In this document: positions 1-8,225 of the stretch, in pieces
Numbering within the stretch: position 1 is the first letter of the stretch
Layout of the letters: every line of letters begins with the position of its first letter
Origin: CAYVFC01 sp964450715
GTDB lineage: Bacteria; Myxococcota_A; Polyangia; Polyangiales; JAFGIB01
NCBI GenBank assembly: GCA_964450715.1
Contig: CAYVFC010000008.1
Location: forward strand, 1-64,000
Reading direction: 5' to 3'
DNA: 64,000 nucleotides
Position numbers and translations under genes: made by a program
The notes under the pieces: generated by a model
Database searches by the model: none
Told to the model about the DNA's origin: nothing
The model's input: the letters and a program-made list of their open reading frames with translations, nothing else

Positions 1-18
1 GCCTCCTAAGCTAGAGTT

Positions 19-640
19 TCGCCATTTTTCAGGCGGCGCATAGCAGGTCCTGCAGGCCTTCGTGGATTTTTGTGGAACCCGGGCGACGCCCTAAATGGAT
101 CATCGGTAACTCGAAAAAACCCGCCACCGCCCGGCGGCGCAAGTGGACCTGCTAGATGAGATAATAAATTGAGATTCTGGGTCGGGCTGCCATTGAAGAG
201 CTGGTCTCTGGTGAAGTCGTGGCGCCGTGCGAAAAGCGCAAGAACTGCCGACTGAGCGAGCCCACCGCCGAGTTTCTGCGCGAAAAGCGCAAGAACTGCC
301 GACTGAGCCGGCCCACCGCCGAGTTTCTGCGCGAAAAGCGCAAGAACTGCCGACTGAGCGAGCCCACCGCCTAGAGGTAGGCGCGTTTGCCGTTTGTTTG
401 ACCTGAGAAAAAACGAATGCCCTTTCTGCACGGTACCAGCGCAACAGAAAGAGCATCCATGAATAGGCAACCGTCGCCGATTTACGATCAGCCTGTCAAC
501 TTCTCGCCGGTATTTACCGCTCCCTCGTTCGAAAATTTCGTCTGGCTTAGAACGGATCCTCGACGCCCGTAATTACCCGGGGTCGTCGAAAATCCAGCAA
601 CGCCTGCAGGACCTGCTATGCGCCGCCTGATAAATGGCGA
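19..640. mobile_element. MITE-like element with 39-bp terminal inverted repeats
   Basis: Bases 19-57 and 602-640 are reverse complements over 39 bp with one mismatch (core gcctgcaggacctgctatg on the right arm). An imperfect extension of the arms runs a further 30-40 bp inward, through ggattttt/ccgggt-like blocks. The interior has no convincing gene; the open frames crossing it are built from the tandem repeat at 231-371. The right end abuts the stop codon of the DnaJ-like gene. A roughly 620-bp element with long inverted ends and no transposase fits a non-autonomous transposon or a large palindromic repeat. No clear target-site duplication was found. Confidence 0.6.
231..371. repeat. 51-bp tandem repeat, about 2.8 copies
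   Basis: Copies start at 231, 282 and 333 and share the start gaaaagcgcaagaactgcc; the period is exactly 51 bp and the copies are nearly identical. The third copy diverges after the block cccaccgcc. Because 51 is a multiple of three, all frames stay open and give repetitive hypothetical peptides, which I do not regard as coding. The array lies in the middle of the inverted-repeat element at 19-640. Confidence 0.85.
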
Positions 641-645
641 CCCCT

Positions 646-1608
646 CTATAGCCCCTCGCGGGGGTCGAAGGGGAAGCTCTCGGCCATCTTGCGGTATAAC
701 TCGCGCTGCTCGTCGGTCTGCGCCTTGGGGGTGACGATCTTCAGAACCACGAATTGATCACCGGGTTTCTTTCCGGGAAGCCCCTTGCCCTTGAGCCGGA
801 GCCTGGCCCCGCCCTGCGAGCCGGGCGGGATCTTGACCTTGGCGCTCCCTCCCAGCACCGGCACCTCGATGGTGGCGCCCAGCGCCGCCTCCCAGGGGGC
901 GACCGGAATGGGGAGAATGACGTCTTTCCCCTTCAGCTCGAACCTGTCGTGGGGCGCGATCTTGATCTTCAGGTACAGGTCGCCCGCCGGCCCGCCCCCC
1001 ATCCCCGCGCTGCCCTGCCCCTCCAGACGTAGCGACTGGCCGTCTGTCACGCCGGCCGGAATCTTGACCTTTATCTCCCGCGGCTTGCCCCCGTGGCGAC
1101 CCTCCTCGACCCTCTCCAGCAACAAGCCTCGGCTACCACCCTTGAAAGCCTCCTCCAAAGTGATCTCCACCTCGGCGTGCTGGTCCTCCCCGGCCATGCG
1201 GAAACCGAAGCCCGCCTGACTCCGACCCGGACCGCCCCGGCGGCCGTTGAACGAACCGAAGAAATCTCCGAAGATCTCTCCCAGATCCGGGGGCGCGCCC
1301 CCCTGGTAGGTCTGGTACGAACCGAACGGCGACCCGAACCCCCCGTACGCCGCCTGCCTCTCCGCCTGCTTGTCCAGCTCCTCGGCGTGCTTCCACATGT
1401 CCCCGTACTTGTCGTAGGCGGCGCGCTTCTCAGCATCGCCGAGCACTTCGTAGGCCTCGCCGATCTGCTTGAACCGCTCCTCAGCGCCGGCCTGCTTGTT
1501 CAAGTCGGGGTGGTGGGCGCGCGCTAGACGGCGGTACGCCTTGCGGATATCGGCTTCCGAGGCGTCTCGGGAGACTTCCAAGATCTGGTAGTAGTCTTTC
1601 TTCGGCAT
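646..1608 (-). CDS. DnaJ/CbpA-type co-chaperone (no zinc finger)
   Basis: A 320-residue J-domain protein that would stimulate a cytoplasmic Hsp70 (DnaK) ATPase. The J domain is at residues 5-69 with the HPD motif at 33-35, followed by a Gly/Phe-rich linker (about 80-130) and two beta-rich substrate-binding C-terminal domains (about 142-305). The CxxCxGxG zinc repeats of true DnaJ are absent, so this is the CbpA/type II form. The ATG start matches the usual MxKDYYxxL N terminus. The pentapeptide-repeat gene lies 98 bp upstream on the same strand. The spacer holds an inverted repeat (aggtagcc / ggctacct, about 1636-1672) of unknown role. Confidence 0.93.
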   Translation of the reverse strand: MPKKDYYQILEVSRDASEADIRKAYRRLARAHHPDLNKQAGAEERFKQIGEAYEVLGDAEKRAAYDKYGDMWKHAEELDKQAERQAAYGGFGSPFGSYQTYQGGAPPDLGEIFGDFFGSFNGRRGGPGRSQAGFGFRMAGEDQHAEVEITLEEAFKGGSRGLLLERVEEGRHGGKPREIKVKIPAGVTDGQSLRLEGQGSAGMGGGPAGDLYLKIKIAPHDRFELKGKDVILPIPVAPWEAALGATIEVPVLGGSAKVKIPPGSQGGARLRLKGKGLPGKKPGDQFVVLKIVTPKAQTDEQRELYRKMAESFPFDPREGL

Positions 1609-1706
1609 GGCCCGTAACGGTCCTTTAAAGACATAAGGTAGCCATCTTTATCCGCCACCGGAAGCGGCTACCTCGCGCTACGGGGTGCTTTTCCCCCTCC
1701 CCGCTT

Positions 1707-2291
1707 CTACGGCGCCGCGCTCCACCGCTTCGGGCGGTTCAGATCGGCGGGAAGCCGGGTCAGTCCGTCGCCCCGCGCCTTTTCCAGCTGCCCTTGCGTC
1801 AATCCGGTAGCGCCGCTCAAGTCCGCGTTCCGGATATCGGCCTGGCTCAGATCCGCCTCGGTCAGATCCGCGGAGTCCAGGTCCGCCGCGTGCAGGTTCG
1901 TGCTCTTCAGCTTGCAGCTTCGCAGGATGACACCCGCCAGGTTGGCGCCCGCCAGATTGGCGCGGGTCAGATCCGATCCCTCCAGGTCAGAGTCCTCCAG
2001 GTTGGCGCCCTGTAGATCCGCGGTCTGCAGATCGGCCCGCGTCAGCCTGACCACCTGCAGATCGGCGCCGATCAGATCCGCATCGCGCAGGCAGGCCCCC
2101 TCCAGACGCGCGCCGCGCAGGTCGGCACCCACCAGGTTGGCCTCGCTCAGGTCCGCGCCGTTCAGCGCGGCATTGCGAAGCTTGGCGACCACCAGATAGG
2201 CGCCGGCGAAATCGCGCTCCCCGGCCGCGTAGCGCTCTAGCAGCTCCTTCGCGTCCTGTGGCGGCGACTGTTCTGGCTGTTGCTCGCTCAT
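1707..2291 (-). CDS. Pentapeptide-repeat protein
   Basis: A 194-residue protein with a run of A(D/N)LxxA pentapeptides from about residue 45 to 165, for example ADLSEANLVGADLRGARL. It should fold as a right-handed quadrilateral beta-helix. No signal peptide is seen, so it is probably cytoplasmic. Members include DNA-mimic gyrase-protecting proteins, but most have no known function and nothing here points to one. I chose the ATG at 2291 (MSEQQPEQ). An in-frame GTG at 2357 would add 22 residues of poor quality. The dnaJ-like gene follows on the same strand. Confidence 0.88.
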   Translation of the reverse strand: MSEQQPEQSPPQDAKELLERYAAGERDFAGAYLVVAKLRNAALNGADLSEANLVGADLRGARLEGACLRDADLIGADLQVVRLTRADLQTADLQGANLEDSDLEGSDLTRANLAGANLAGVILRSCKLKSTNLHAADLDSADLTEADLSQADIRNADLSGATGLTQGQLEKARGDGLTRLPADLNRPKRWSAAP

Positions 2292-2631
2292 CTTCGCTGC
2301 GGCGAATACTTTGGGATCCGGGCAATCGATAAACGCACGGTGCGTCCGGATCGACACCCCGGACCGCCTACTCGGATGCGGGAAATTGATTGTATACCGC
2401 TACCGCTCGCAGCGCCATCACTCCGAGCGAGGAATATCGCCAAAAACCGGTTCGATCCCCGTTCCGGGCCCCGGATTCCGACCGGTCGGCGGCCCGCTCG
2501 TCGCCAGGCCCGACCCCCGGTCCGGTTCCGGGAAGAGCCGCCGATCGCCTTGAAGACGACAGCGGTTCGGGGTAGAGAACTTCGCCGGTGGAGCGCCAGG
2601 TATCGCGAGCGCTCCCGGGCGCGCGATCGAT
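2292..2631. other. Divergent intergenic region before folE
   Basis: This 340-bp stretch separates two genes read away from each other and must carry both promoters. I see a GC-rich segment and no convincing -10/-35 pair, RNA gene or riboswitch. The folE start itself lacks a clear Shine-Dalgarno sequence. Confidence 0.5.
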
Positions 2632-3198
2632 ATGAACAAGCAACGAGTCGAGCAACTGATACGGGAGCTGCTCACCGAGATCGGCGAGGATCCCGAGCGA
2701 GAGGGGCTGGTCAGGACCCCGGAGCGCGTGGCCGAAACCTTTGCCTTCCTTACCCGGGGCTACCAGCCCGAGATGCAGAAGGCGTCCGAGGGCGCGATCT
2801 TCGAGTCCGAGGTCAACAACATGATCATCGCGCGCGACATCGAGGTGTATAGCCTCTGCGAGCACCACCTGCTCCCCTTTTTCGGCCGCTGCCACGTCGG
2901 CTACGTCGCCCGCAAAAAGGTGCTAGGGGTCAGCCGCCTGGCGCGCATCGTGGAGTGCTACTCGCGGCGGCTGCAGATCCAGGAGCGGCTGACCTCCCAG
3001 ATCGCGAGCAAGGTCATGGAAAGCGTGGATGCCGACGGGGTGGGCGTGGTGATCGAGTGCCGCCACCTCTGCATGATGATGCGCGGAGTGGAGAAGCAGA
3101 ACTCGACTATGACCACCTCCACCGTGCTGGGAAGCTTTCAGAACCGATCCAGCACCCGCATCGAGTTCCTGGAGCTGATCGGCCGCCACGTCACCTGA
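2632..3198 (+). CDS. folE: GTP cyclohydrolase I
   Basis: A 188-residue cytoplasmic enzyme converting GTP to 7,8-dihydroneopterin triphosphate, the first step of folate/pterin synthesis. The zinc and active-site signatures are intact: SLCEHHLLPFFGRCHVGY at about 73-90 and ECRHLCMMMRGV at about 142-153, the latter giving the second zinc cysteine. The conserved TPxRVA motif is near residue 29. Length is normal for the compact bacterial form. The gene is convergent with thiE, with only 9 bp between the stop codons. Start ATG at 2632. Confidence 0.97.
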   Translation: MNKQRVEQLIRELLTEIGEDPEREGLVRTPERVAETFAFLTRGYQPEMQKASEGAIFESEVNNMIIARDIEVYSLCEHHLLPFFGRCHVGYVARKKVLGVSRLARIVECYSRRLQIQERLTSQIASKVMESVDADGVGVVIECRHLCMMMRGVEKQNSTMTTSTVLGSFQNRSSTRIEFLELIGRHVT

Positions 3199-3207
3199 GG
3201 CTACAGG

Positions 3208-3861
3208 TCAAGCGTAGCGCCGCACGATCCGCAGCAGCTCGCGGCACGCCTCGGCCGGGTCGGGTGCCGCGGTCACCGCCGTGACCACGGCGACGGTCCG
3301 CGCGCCGGCGGCCAGCACCTGCTCGATATTGTCGCGCTTGATCCCACCCATCACCGTGAAGGGCAGCGCGTTGCCGGCGGATAGATCGGGTATAGACCCG
3401 GGCCCGAGAAAGGCCCCGGACCAGCTCTTGGTTCGGGTGGGGAAGATGGGACCGATGTTGTAATACGACGCGCCGCTGTCCGCCGCCGCGCGGGCCTCCC
3501 CGAGGTCGTGGGTGGAGACGCCGATGATTCCCTCGGGAAAGAGCGCTCGGGCAGCGCCGGGCGGCAAGTCCTCGTTTCCCAGGTGCACCCCGTCTGCCCC
3601 GGAGGCCAGGGCCACGTCGAGGTGGTCGTCGATGATGAGCAGCGCGCCGTAGTCCGCGCACCGCTCGCGGAGCCGGCAGGCCAGCCGGAACAGCTCGCGC
3701 TTGCTCTTCTCCTTCTCTCGCAGCTGCACCAGGCGCACGCCCGCGCCGAGCGCCTGCCCGACGATCTCGGGCGTGGTGCGCCCGGCCGAGAGCGATTCAC
3801 CGGTGACCAGGTAGAGCCCGGCGGCCCGGAAACGCTCCATCCTCTCCGCGTGCCTGTCCAC
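3208..3861 (-). CDS. thiE: Thiamine-phosphate synthase
   Basis: A 217-residue TIM-barrel enzyme that joins hydroxymethylpyrimidine diphosphate and thiazole carboxylate phosphate to make thiamine phosphate. Visible signatures are LVQLREK, DDHLDVALASGADGVHLG, SYYNIGPIFPTRTK and MGGIK. It is the last gene of the thiS-thiG-thiH-thiE run, starting 21 bp after the thiH stop. I prefer the GTG at 3861 because AGGGGAG lies just upstream; an ATG at 3840 is the alternative. Confidence 0.95.
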   Translation of the reverse strand: MDRHAERMERFRAAGLYLVTGESLSAGRTTPEIVGQALGAGVRLVQLREKEKSKRELFRLACRLRERCADYGALLIIDDHLDVALASGADGVHLGNEDLPPGAARALFPEGIIGVSTHDLGEARAAADSGASYYNIGPIFPTRTKSWSGAFLGPGSIPDLSAGNALPFTVMGGIKRDNIEQVLAAGARTVAVVTAVTAAPDPAEACRELLRIVRRYA

Positions 3862-3882
3862 CGCTCCCCTGCTTCCCGTAAC

Positions 3883-5013
3883 CTAAATGAACGCCGTATC
3901 CCAGTTCTTGTAGACCCCTACCAGCCCCCGCTCGGCCAGCGCCCGGCAGAACTGCTCGCGGGTCCGCTCGTCGGCCAGCTCGAACTGGCGCGCGTTTCCG
4001 TATTGATGTTCGTATCCGCCAACCGTGGTGCGCGATCCCACGCTCATCTTGCTGATCCCCACTCCGGCCAGGTTGTCCCGCATCAACACCGGCTCCCGGG
4101 TGGAGAGCACCAGGTGGATCTTGGGAAAGGCGATGCGGAAGGCGAAGATGTAACGGGCCAGCGCCCGGTCGCCCACCGGCCGGGCCGCGCCCCGGCCGCC
4201 CGCCTCCGGGCGCAGACGGGGAAAGGATACCGAGAGATAGGCCTGCCAGTAGCGGTGGTAAAGGTGCTCGAGGTGCGCGGCCAGGTGCAGCAGGTCGCGG
4301 TCGGCCTCGCCCAGACCCAGCAGCGCCCCCAGCCCCACGCCGCGCGCGCCGGCCAGAAGCGCCCGCTCGGGCGTGTCCAGGCGGAAATCGTAGTCCCGTT
4401 TCGGTCCCCAGCGGTGCACCCGGCCGTACAGCTCCCGGTCATAGGTCTCCTGGTAGATGGTGATGCCGAACAGGCCCGCGCGCACCAGCCGGGCATACTC
4501 CTCGGTTTCCATGGGAAACGCCTCCACGGTCACCCGCGTCACGTAGGTCCGGCAGAGACTTACCGCGTCCTGCAGGTAGGCCAGATCCGCCTGGCCGGCT
4601 CGCTCGCCGGTGAGCAGCAGCACCTCGTCGAAACCCTGCCGGGCCAGCGCGGCGATCTCCCGCTCGATCTCCGCGAGCGACAGCCGCCGGCGCTCGACCT
4701 CGCGGTCGGCGGCAAAGCCGCAATAGTCGCACCCGCCGCTGCACTCGTTGGAGATGTAGAGCGGGATGTACAGCTCGATGGTGCGGCCGAAGTGCTTGCG
4801 GGTAAGCGCCCGCGCCTTCTGCGCCATTTGCTCCAAATACCCGTCAGCCGCGGGCGAGAGCAGCGCGGCCAGCTGCTGCAAGCCGAACGGACGAGCGCCC
4901 AGCGCGCTCTCGACCCTCTGCTCGGCCTCCCGGCCGCCGGCCCGGCCGCGCGCGATGCGCAGCAGCGCCTCCACCCGCTGCGGCTCGATCAACGGTCGCG
5001 GGGCGAGCGTCAT
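3883..5013 (-). CDS. thiH: Tyrosine lyase (dehydroglycine synthase)
   Basis: A 376-residue radical SAM enzyme that cleaves tyrosine to p-cresol and dehydroglycine for the thiazole ring of thiamine. The CxxxCxxC cluster motif is seen as NECSGGCDYCGF, and the C-terminal ThiH/BATS-type region is complete. The ATG at 5013 overlaps the thiG stop (ATGA), indicating translational coupling. An open frame continues upstream to 5541, but that part lies antisense-frame over thiG and is not coding. Anaerobic or facultative ThiH use, rather than ThiO, suggests the organism makes thiazole under low oxygen. Confidence 0.95.
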   Translation of the reverse strand: MTLAPRPLIEPQRVEALLRIARGRAGGREAEQRVESALGARPFGLQQLAALLSPAADGYLEQMAQKARALTRKHFGRTIELYIPLYISNECSGGCDYCGFAADREVERRRLSLAEIEREIAALARQGFDEVLLLTGERAGQADLAYLQDAVSLCRTYVTRVTVEAFPMETEEYARLVRAGLFGITIYQETYDRELYGRVHRWGPKRDYDFRLDTPERALLAGARGVGLGALLGLGEADRDLLHLAAHLEHLYHRYWQAYLSVSFPRLRPEAGGRGAARPVGDRALARYIFAFRIAFPKIHLVLSTREPVLMRDNLAGVGISKMSVGSRTTVGGYEHQYGNARQFELADERTREQFCRALAERGLVGVYKNWDTAFI

Positions 5014-5846
5014 CTCTCGCCCCGGTCCAGGAAGCCGGTCAGCGGGCTGGAGGCGGCCGCCCGCTCGCGCCGCTCCATGATGCCGGCCAGAAAGGCACGG
5101 CGGCCGGCCCCTACGCCGAGCCGGAAGGCGTCCGCCATGCCCTCCGGGTCGGGGCTGACGGCGATGGCCGTGTTGACCAGCACCGCGTCCGCGCCCATCT
5201 CCATGGCCGCCGCCGCGTCGGCGGGCGAACGCAGCCCGGCGTCGATGATGACGGGCACCCGGGCCTCCTCGATGATGATGCCGAGCAGCGCCCGCGTGGC
5301 CAGCCCCTGGCCCGAGCCGATGGCCGCGCCCAGGGGCATGACCGCGGCGCAGCCCGCTTCCTCCAGGCGCTTGGCCAGGACCGGATCTGCATTGATGTAG
5401 GGCAGAACGGTGAACCCCTCTTTCACCAGGCGCTCGGCAGCCGCCAGCGTCTCGATGGGATCGGGCATCAGGTGATAGGGGTTGGGGTGGATCTCCAGCT
5501 TGACCAGCTCCGAGCCCGAGGCCTCCCGGGCCAGCAGGCAAGCGCGGACCGCCTCGGCGGCGTCGCGTGCGCCCGAGGTGTTGGGCATGAGCGCGACCCC
5601 GGTCTCGGTCAGAGGCGCGTACAGATCGTCCTCCGGGTGGCGCGGATTGAAACGCTTCAGCGCCACGGTGACCAGCTCGGTCCCCGAGGCCTTCACGCTC
5701 CCAAGCATGGACGGTACCGAGCCGAACTTGCCCGTCCCCAGCACCAGCCGGGAACGGAACGAACGCTTCCCGATGACCAGGGCATCGCCCTCCGGGACCG
5801 GGCCGGGCCCGGTTCCCGGTTTCCCGCCTACCGCCTGCGCTCTCAC
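5010..5846 (-). CDS. thiG: Thiazole synthase
   Basis: A 278-residue TIM-barrel enzyme that forms the thiazole phosphate from deoxyxylulose phosphate, dehydroglycine and ThiS thiocarboxylate. Visible motifs are LVLGTGKF, the Schiff-base lysine region ELVKLEIHPNP, and GAAIGSGQGL. It starts at a GTG (5846), 6 bp after the thiS stop, with a GAAAAG-like ribosome site. The first 20 or so residues before ALVIGKRSF are longer than usual, so the true start could be internal. It ends inside the thiH start codon. Confidence 0.95.
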   Translation of the reverse strand: MRAQAVGGKPGTGPGPVPEGDALVIGKRSFRSRLVLGTGKFGSVPSMLGSVKASGTELVTVALKRFNPRHPEDDLYAPLTETGVALMPNTSGARDAAEAVRACLLAREASGSELVKLEIHPNPYHLMPDPIETLAAAERLVKEGFTVLPYINADPVLAKRLEEAGCAAVMPLGAAIGSGQGLATRALLGIIIEEARVPVIIDAGLRSPADAAAAMEMGADAVLVNTAIAVSPDPEGMADAFRLGVGAGRRAFLAGIMERRERAAASSPLTGFLDRGER

Positions 5847-5852
5847 TGCTTT

Positions 5853-6053
5853 TCAGCCTCCGCCGACCAGCACGATTACCTCCACCGCGGAGGCCTCCTG
5901 CAGGGCGAACTTACCATACTCGGCCCTGGGGACCAGCTCGCCGTTCACCGCGATGGCCGTGCCGGCGGGTTTGATGCCGAAACGCCCGCACAGATCCGCA
6001 AGCGTTTCCCCCTGTTCGAGCTCCACCGTCTCGCCGTTCAACGAAATGCGCAT
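5853..6053 (-). CDS. thiS: Sulfur carrier protein ThiS
   Basis: A 66-residue ubiquitin-fold protein ending in Gly-Gly (VLVGGG), the tail that is adenylated and converted to a thiocarboxylate to supply sulfur to ThiG. It is the first gene of thiSGHE. No thiF adenylyltransferase is visible in the window. I looked for a TPP riboswitch in the roughly 100 bp upstream and did not find the conserved CTGAGA and ACCTGATCTGGAT-type blocks. Confidence 0.93.
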   Translation of the reverse strand: MRISLNGETVELEQGETLADLCGRFGIKPAGTAIAVNGELVPRAEYGKFALQEASAVEVIVLVGGG

Positions 6054-6158
6054 ATTTCGCTCTGTCGTCGTCTCTCCCGCTGCTCGGAAGTTCTTGACGA
6101 TACCGCGTAAATAGCCTCAGATCACGGTATGGATCTTTCCTGAGGAGGACGAAACGTC

Positions 6159-7289
6159 ATGACACGGAAACCCCGCACCAAGCACCCTGTCGCGCCGTCC
6201 GGCGCCGGGACACAGTTCGGAACGATACCCCGCAGCGCGACGATAGCGGTGTTGACCGTGGCCTGCCTTTTGCTGGCCAGCGCCTGCGGTTCCGCGGCCA
6301 ACCTGGTGATCAAGCCCAGCAAGCCCGCGGCTGCCGAGCTGGTTCCCGACCCCCAGCTCAAGAAGTTCAAGTACGAGAGGATCTTGTTGTTACCGCCCGA
6401 GCAGGAGGTGGTGGTCGAGGAGCTCGGGGTCAGGTCGGTCGCCGAGAAGAAGACCCGCTACTACACGGCCAAGCTGGAAAAGGCCCTGGTCAAGAAGGGA
6501 TTCCGGGTTATCTCCCCCGAGATCGTGGCCCGGGCGGACAAGGAAGCCAAGAGCAGCAAGGGAACCCTATCCGCGGCCGAGAAGGCCATGATCATGGGCA
6601 AGAAGACCCAGGCCGACGCGGTCTTCATCGTACAGTCGATCAACGTGCGCGGCCGGCTCCGGCACTTCGCACTGACGGACGAGAAGGCAGAGGAGGTCGA
6701 GGAGCCCGGGCTGGTGCGGGTCAACGACGACGGCGAGACCGTTCACGCCAAGACCGAGCAGTGCCTCTACGCCCTGCCCTACTACGAGCTGATGCTGGAG
6801 GCCAAGGTGGTGGATGCCGCTTCGGGCAACGTGCTCTGGCTGGGGACGGGCAAGCAGAGCAGCACCGACGTGCTCCGGCAGGACTGGTCCGCCGAGATCG
6901 ACGGAGACTGCCAGCTGCAGAAGCAGAACTTCATTTACGGCGACTATCTCAGTAACGAGGAGACGCTGGCAAAGACGGTGACGGCTCTTTTCGAGCGCAT
7001 GCTGGGCCCCCTGCAGATCGACGCCTCCATCGGCCAGAAGCTGGTGCGCGAGCCCAAGACCGCGCCCCCGCCAGTGGAAGAGGCCGAGCCCGAGCCCAAG
7101 ACCGCCGTAGTCTCCAGCAAGATCGCCTCGCTGCGCGACGGCCCTGGCAGGCGCCACCCGCGCAAGATGCGCGTCACCCGCAAGGCCAAGGTCGAGGTGC
7201 AAGAGATCATGGGCGAGTGGATCAAGGTCAAGCTGCAGGACGGCACTGTGGGCTGGATGCACGAAGACACGCTCATCGTCAACGAGTAG
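6159..7289 (+). CDS. Lipoprotein with C-terminal SH3-like domain
   Basis: A 376-residue predicted outer-envelope lipoprotein. A hydrophobic segment ends in the lipobox LLLASAC near residue 43, after a long charged N terminus. The middle (about 60-300) is not recognised; it contains an ABC-type LPS-secretion-like KYERILLLPPE opening but no firm family. Residues about 310-374 form a bacterial SH3 (SH3b) domain with DGTVGWMHEDTLIV, which suggests binding to peptidoglycan. Start: ATG with a strong GAGGAGG ribosome site. Its TAG stop is the first part of the palindromic repeat at 7286. Confidence 0.85.
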   Translation: MTRKPRTKHPVAPSGAGTQFGTIPRSATIAVLTVACLLLASACGSAANLVIKPSKPAAAELVPDPQLKKFKYERILLLPPEQEVVVEELGVRSVAEKKTRYYTAKLEKALVKKGFRVISPEIVARADKEAKSSKGTLSAAEKAMIMGKKTQADAVFIVQSINVRGRLRHFALTDEKAEEVEEPGLVRVNDDGETVHAKTEQCLYALPYYELMLEAKVVDAASGNVLWLGTGKQSSTDVLRQDWSAEIDGDCQLQKQNFIYGDYLSNEETLAKTVTALFERMLGPLQIDASIGQKLVREPKTAPPPVEEAEPEPKTAVVSSKIASLRDGPGRRHPRKMRVTRKAKVEVQEIMGEWIKVKLQDGTVGWMHEDTLIVNE

Positions 7290-7358
7290 GAGAGGGGCTC
7301 GCCCCCTCCCGCACAACCAGCTCGTTCAACGAGGGGCGGGCGCAAGGCCCGCCCCTAC
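7286..7358. repeat. GTAGGGG-family palindromic repeat, copy 1
   Basis: Begins gtaggagaggggctcgcccc and ends gcccctac, so its outer ends are inverted (GTAG...CTAC). The first 25 bp form a GC-rich hairpin. The TAG at its start is the stop codon of the SH3 lipoprotein gene. It lies between two convergent genes and could serve as a transcription terminator. A second shorter block (ccgtcgcccgcccctac) follows to 7380. Confidence 0.75.
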
Positions 7359-7405
7359 GACGCCCGTCGCCCGCCCCTACGGATCCATAACATCCTGCCT
7401 CCGCT

Positions 7406-7897
7406 TCAAATCCGCAGCGTCGCCTTGCAGCGGTCGCTCTGCAGCAACAGATCCAGCGCGTTCTCCGAACCGTTGATGAAGAGGCTGGCGCCGAGTATAG
7501 CGTCGAGCGCGCAGCCTTCGCCGTTGTCCACGGCCACGGCCAGCCCGCCCGCTTCTTTAACCGCGCTCAACATCAGCCGGTCGTTGGCTCCGTTGCCGAA
7601 AGCGGCCGTGCGCGCGGGATCGATCCCCTTGTCGGCGAAGTAGCCGAGCTTCTGCCGGTCGTGGCTCTCGCCCGCCGACAGCAGGTGAAGCGTAACCGGC
7701 AGACCCCCGAGCTCCTTCTGCGCGGTGCCGAAGGTGTCCGAGGTGATAAAGTGAATCTGTACCTGCTCGGCCAGCCGCTGCAGGCGCTCCCTGACCTCTG
7801 GCCGCAACGCGCCGGCAAAGGCGTGGGTGCCGGTGTAGTCGGTGACGATCCAGTCTATCTGCAGGGGCTCGCGGCCCGGGATCTCGATTCTTATCAT
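7406..7897 (-). CDS. HAD-superfamily phosphatase-like protein (soluble P-type ATPase type)
   Basis: A 163-residue protein resembling the isolated HAD catalytic domain of P-type ATPases (COG4087 style). The nucleophile motif reads VTDYTGT, with Thr in the position seen in P-type pumps (DKTGT). A second motif is ITSDTFG, a lysine sits in QKLGYFADKG, and the acidic motif is FGNGANDRLML. It probably hydrolyses a small phosphorylated metabolite; the substrate is unknown. The start is ATG at 7897 preceded by GGAGGCG. The longer frame through the N gap is not real. Confidence 0.85.
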   Translation of the reverse strand: MIRIEIPGREPLQIDWIVTDYTGTHAFAGALRPEVRERLQRLAEQVQIHFITSDTFGTAQKELGGLPVTLHLLSAGESHDRQKLGYFADKGIDPARTAAFGNGANDRLMLSAVKEAGGLAVAVDNGEGCALDAILGASLFINGSENALDLLLQSDRCKATLRI

Positions 7898-7921
7898 CGT
7901 CGCCTCCGAATACGCCCGATC

Positions 7922-8093
7922 GTAGGGGAGGGGCTTGCNNNNNNNNNNNNNNNNNNNNNNNNNNNNNNNNNNNNNNNNNNNNNNNNNNNNNNNNNNNNNN
8001 NNNNNNNNNNNNNNNNNNNNNNNNNNNNNNNNNNNNNNACCCTCCCAGGTACCGGCACATGTGAGAGAGCGCGGGCGCAAGGCACGCCCCTAC
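7922..8093. repeat. GTAGGGG-family repeat, copy 2 (interrupted by the N gap)
   Basis: The left flank of the gap ends gtaggggaggggcttgc and the right flank begins accctcccaggtaccgg. Joined directly they reproduce copy 3 at 8114 exactly across the junction. The right arm ends ggcacgcccctac at 8093. The assembly therefore broke within this repeat, and the unresolved part may hold more copies. Confidence 0.75.
7939..8038. other. 100-N assembly gap
   Basis: Exactly 100 undetermined bases placed inside a palindromic repeat. The round size suggests a default scaffold-join gap, so the true distance is unknown. Confidence 0.97.
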
Positions 8094-8113
8094 GACCTAT
8101 CACGACAACGAAC

Positions 8114-8183
8114 GTAGGGAAGGGGCTTGCACCCTCCCAGGTACCGGCACATGTGAGAGAGCGCGGGCGCAAGGCACGCCCCT
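8114..8183. repeat. GTAGGGG-family repeat, copy 3
   Basis: A 70-bp copy starting gtagggaaggggcttgcacc and ending ggcacgcccctac, nearly identical to copy 2. It lies between the HAD gene and the small lipoprotein gene, just before the promoter at 8191. Confidence 0.8.
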
Positions 8184-8190
8184 ACAGGTT

Positions 8191-8217
8191 GGTTGACCGC
8201 TTCAATTGCGGAGTATA
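8191..8217 (+). promoter_or_regulatory. Putative promoter close to the start codon
   Basis: TTGACC at 8191-8196 and TATACT at 8212-8217, with a 15-bp spacer that is shorter than ideal. The -10 box ends only 8 bp before the ATG at 8226 and no Shine-Dalgarno sequence lies between, so the transcript may be leaderless or nearly so. Confidence 0.5.
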
Positions 8218-8225
8218 CTACAGCC

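Noticed and set aside
6..470. A 154-codon minus-strand open frame with three copies of a 17-residue repeat
   Set aside because: The repeat is the 51-bp DNA array; all frames stay open because 51 is divisible by three. No start context or family is seen, and it lies within the inverted-repeat element.
3508..5400. Long plus-strand open frame antisense to the thi operon
   Set aside because: A GC-rich shadow with no domain; the minus-strand genes are firmly identified.
5014..5541. N-terminal extension of the thiH frame
   Set aside because: It overlaps thiG in another frame and has no ThiH similarity; the coupled ATG at 5013 gives the normal protein.
5854..6158. Possible TPP riboswitch upstream of thiS
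   Set aside because: GATCTGAGG in the upstream region recalls one conserved block, but the paired ACCCTTTGAACCTGAT-type block and helices are absent.
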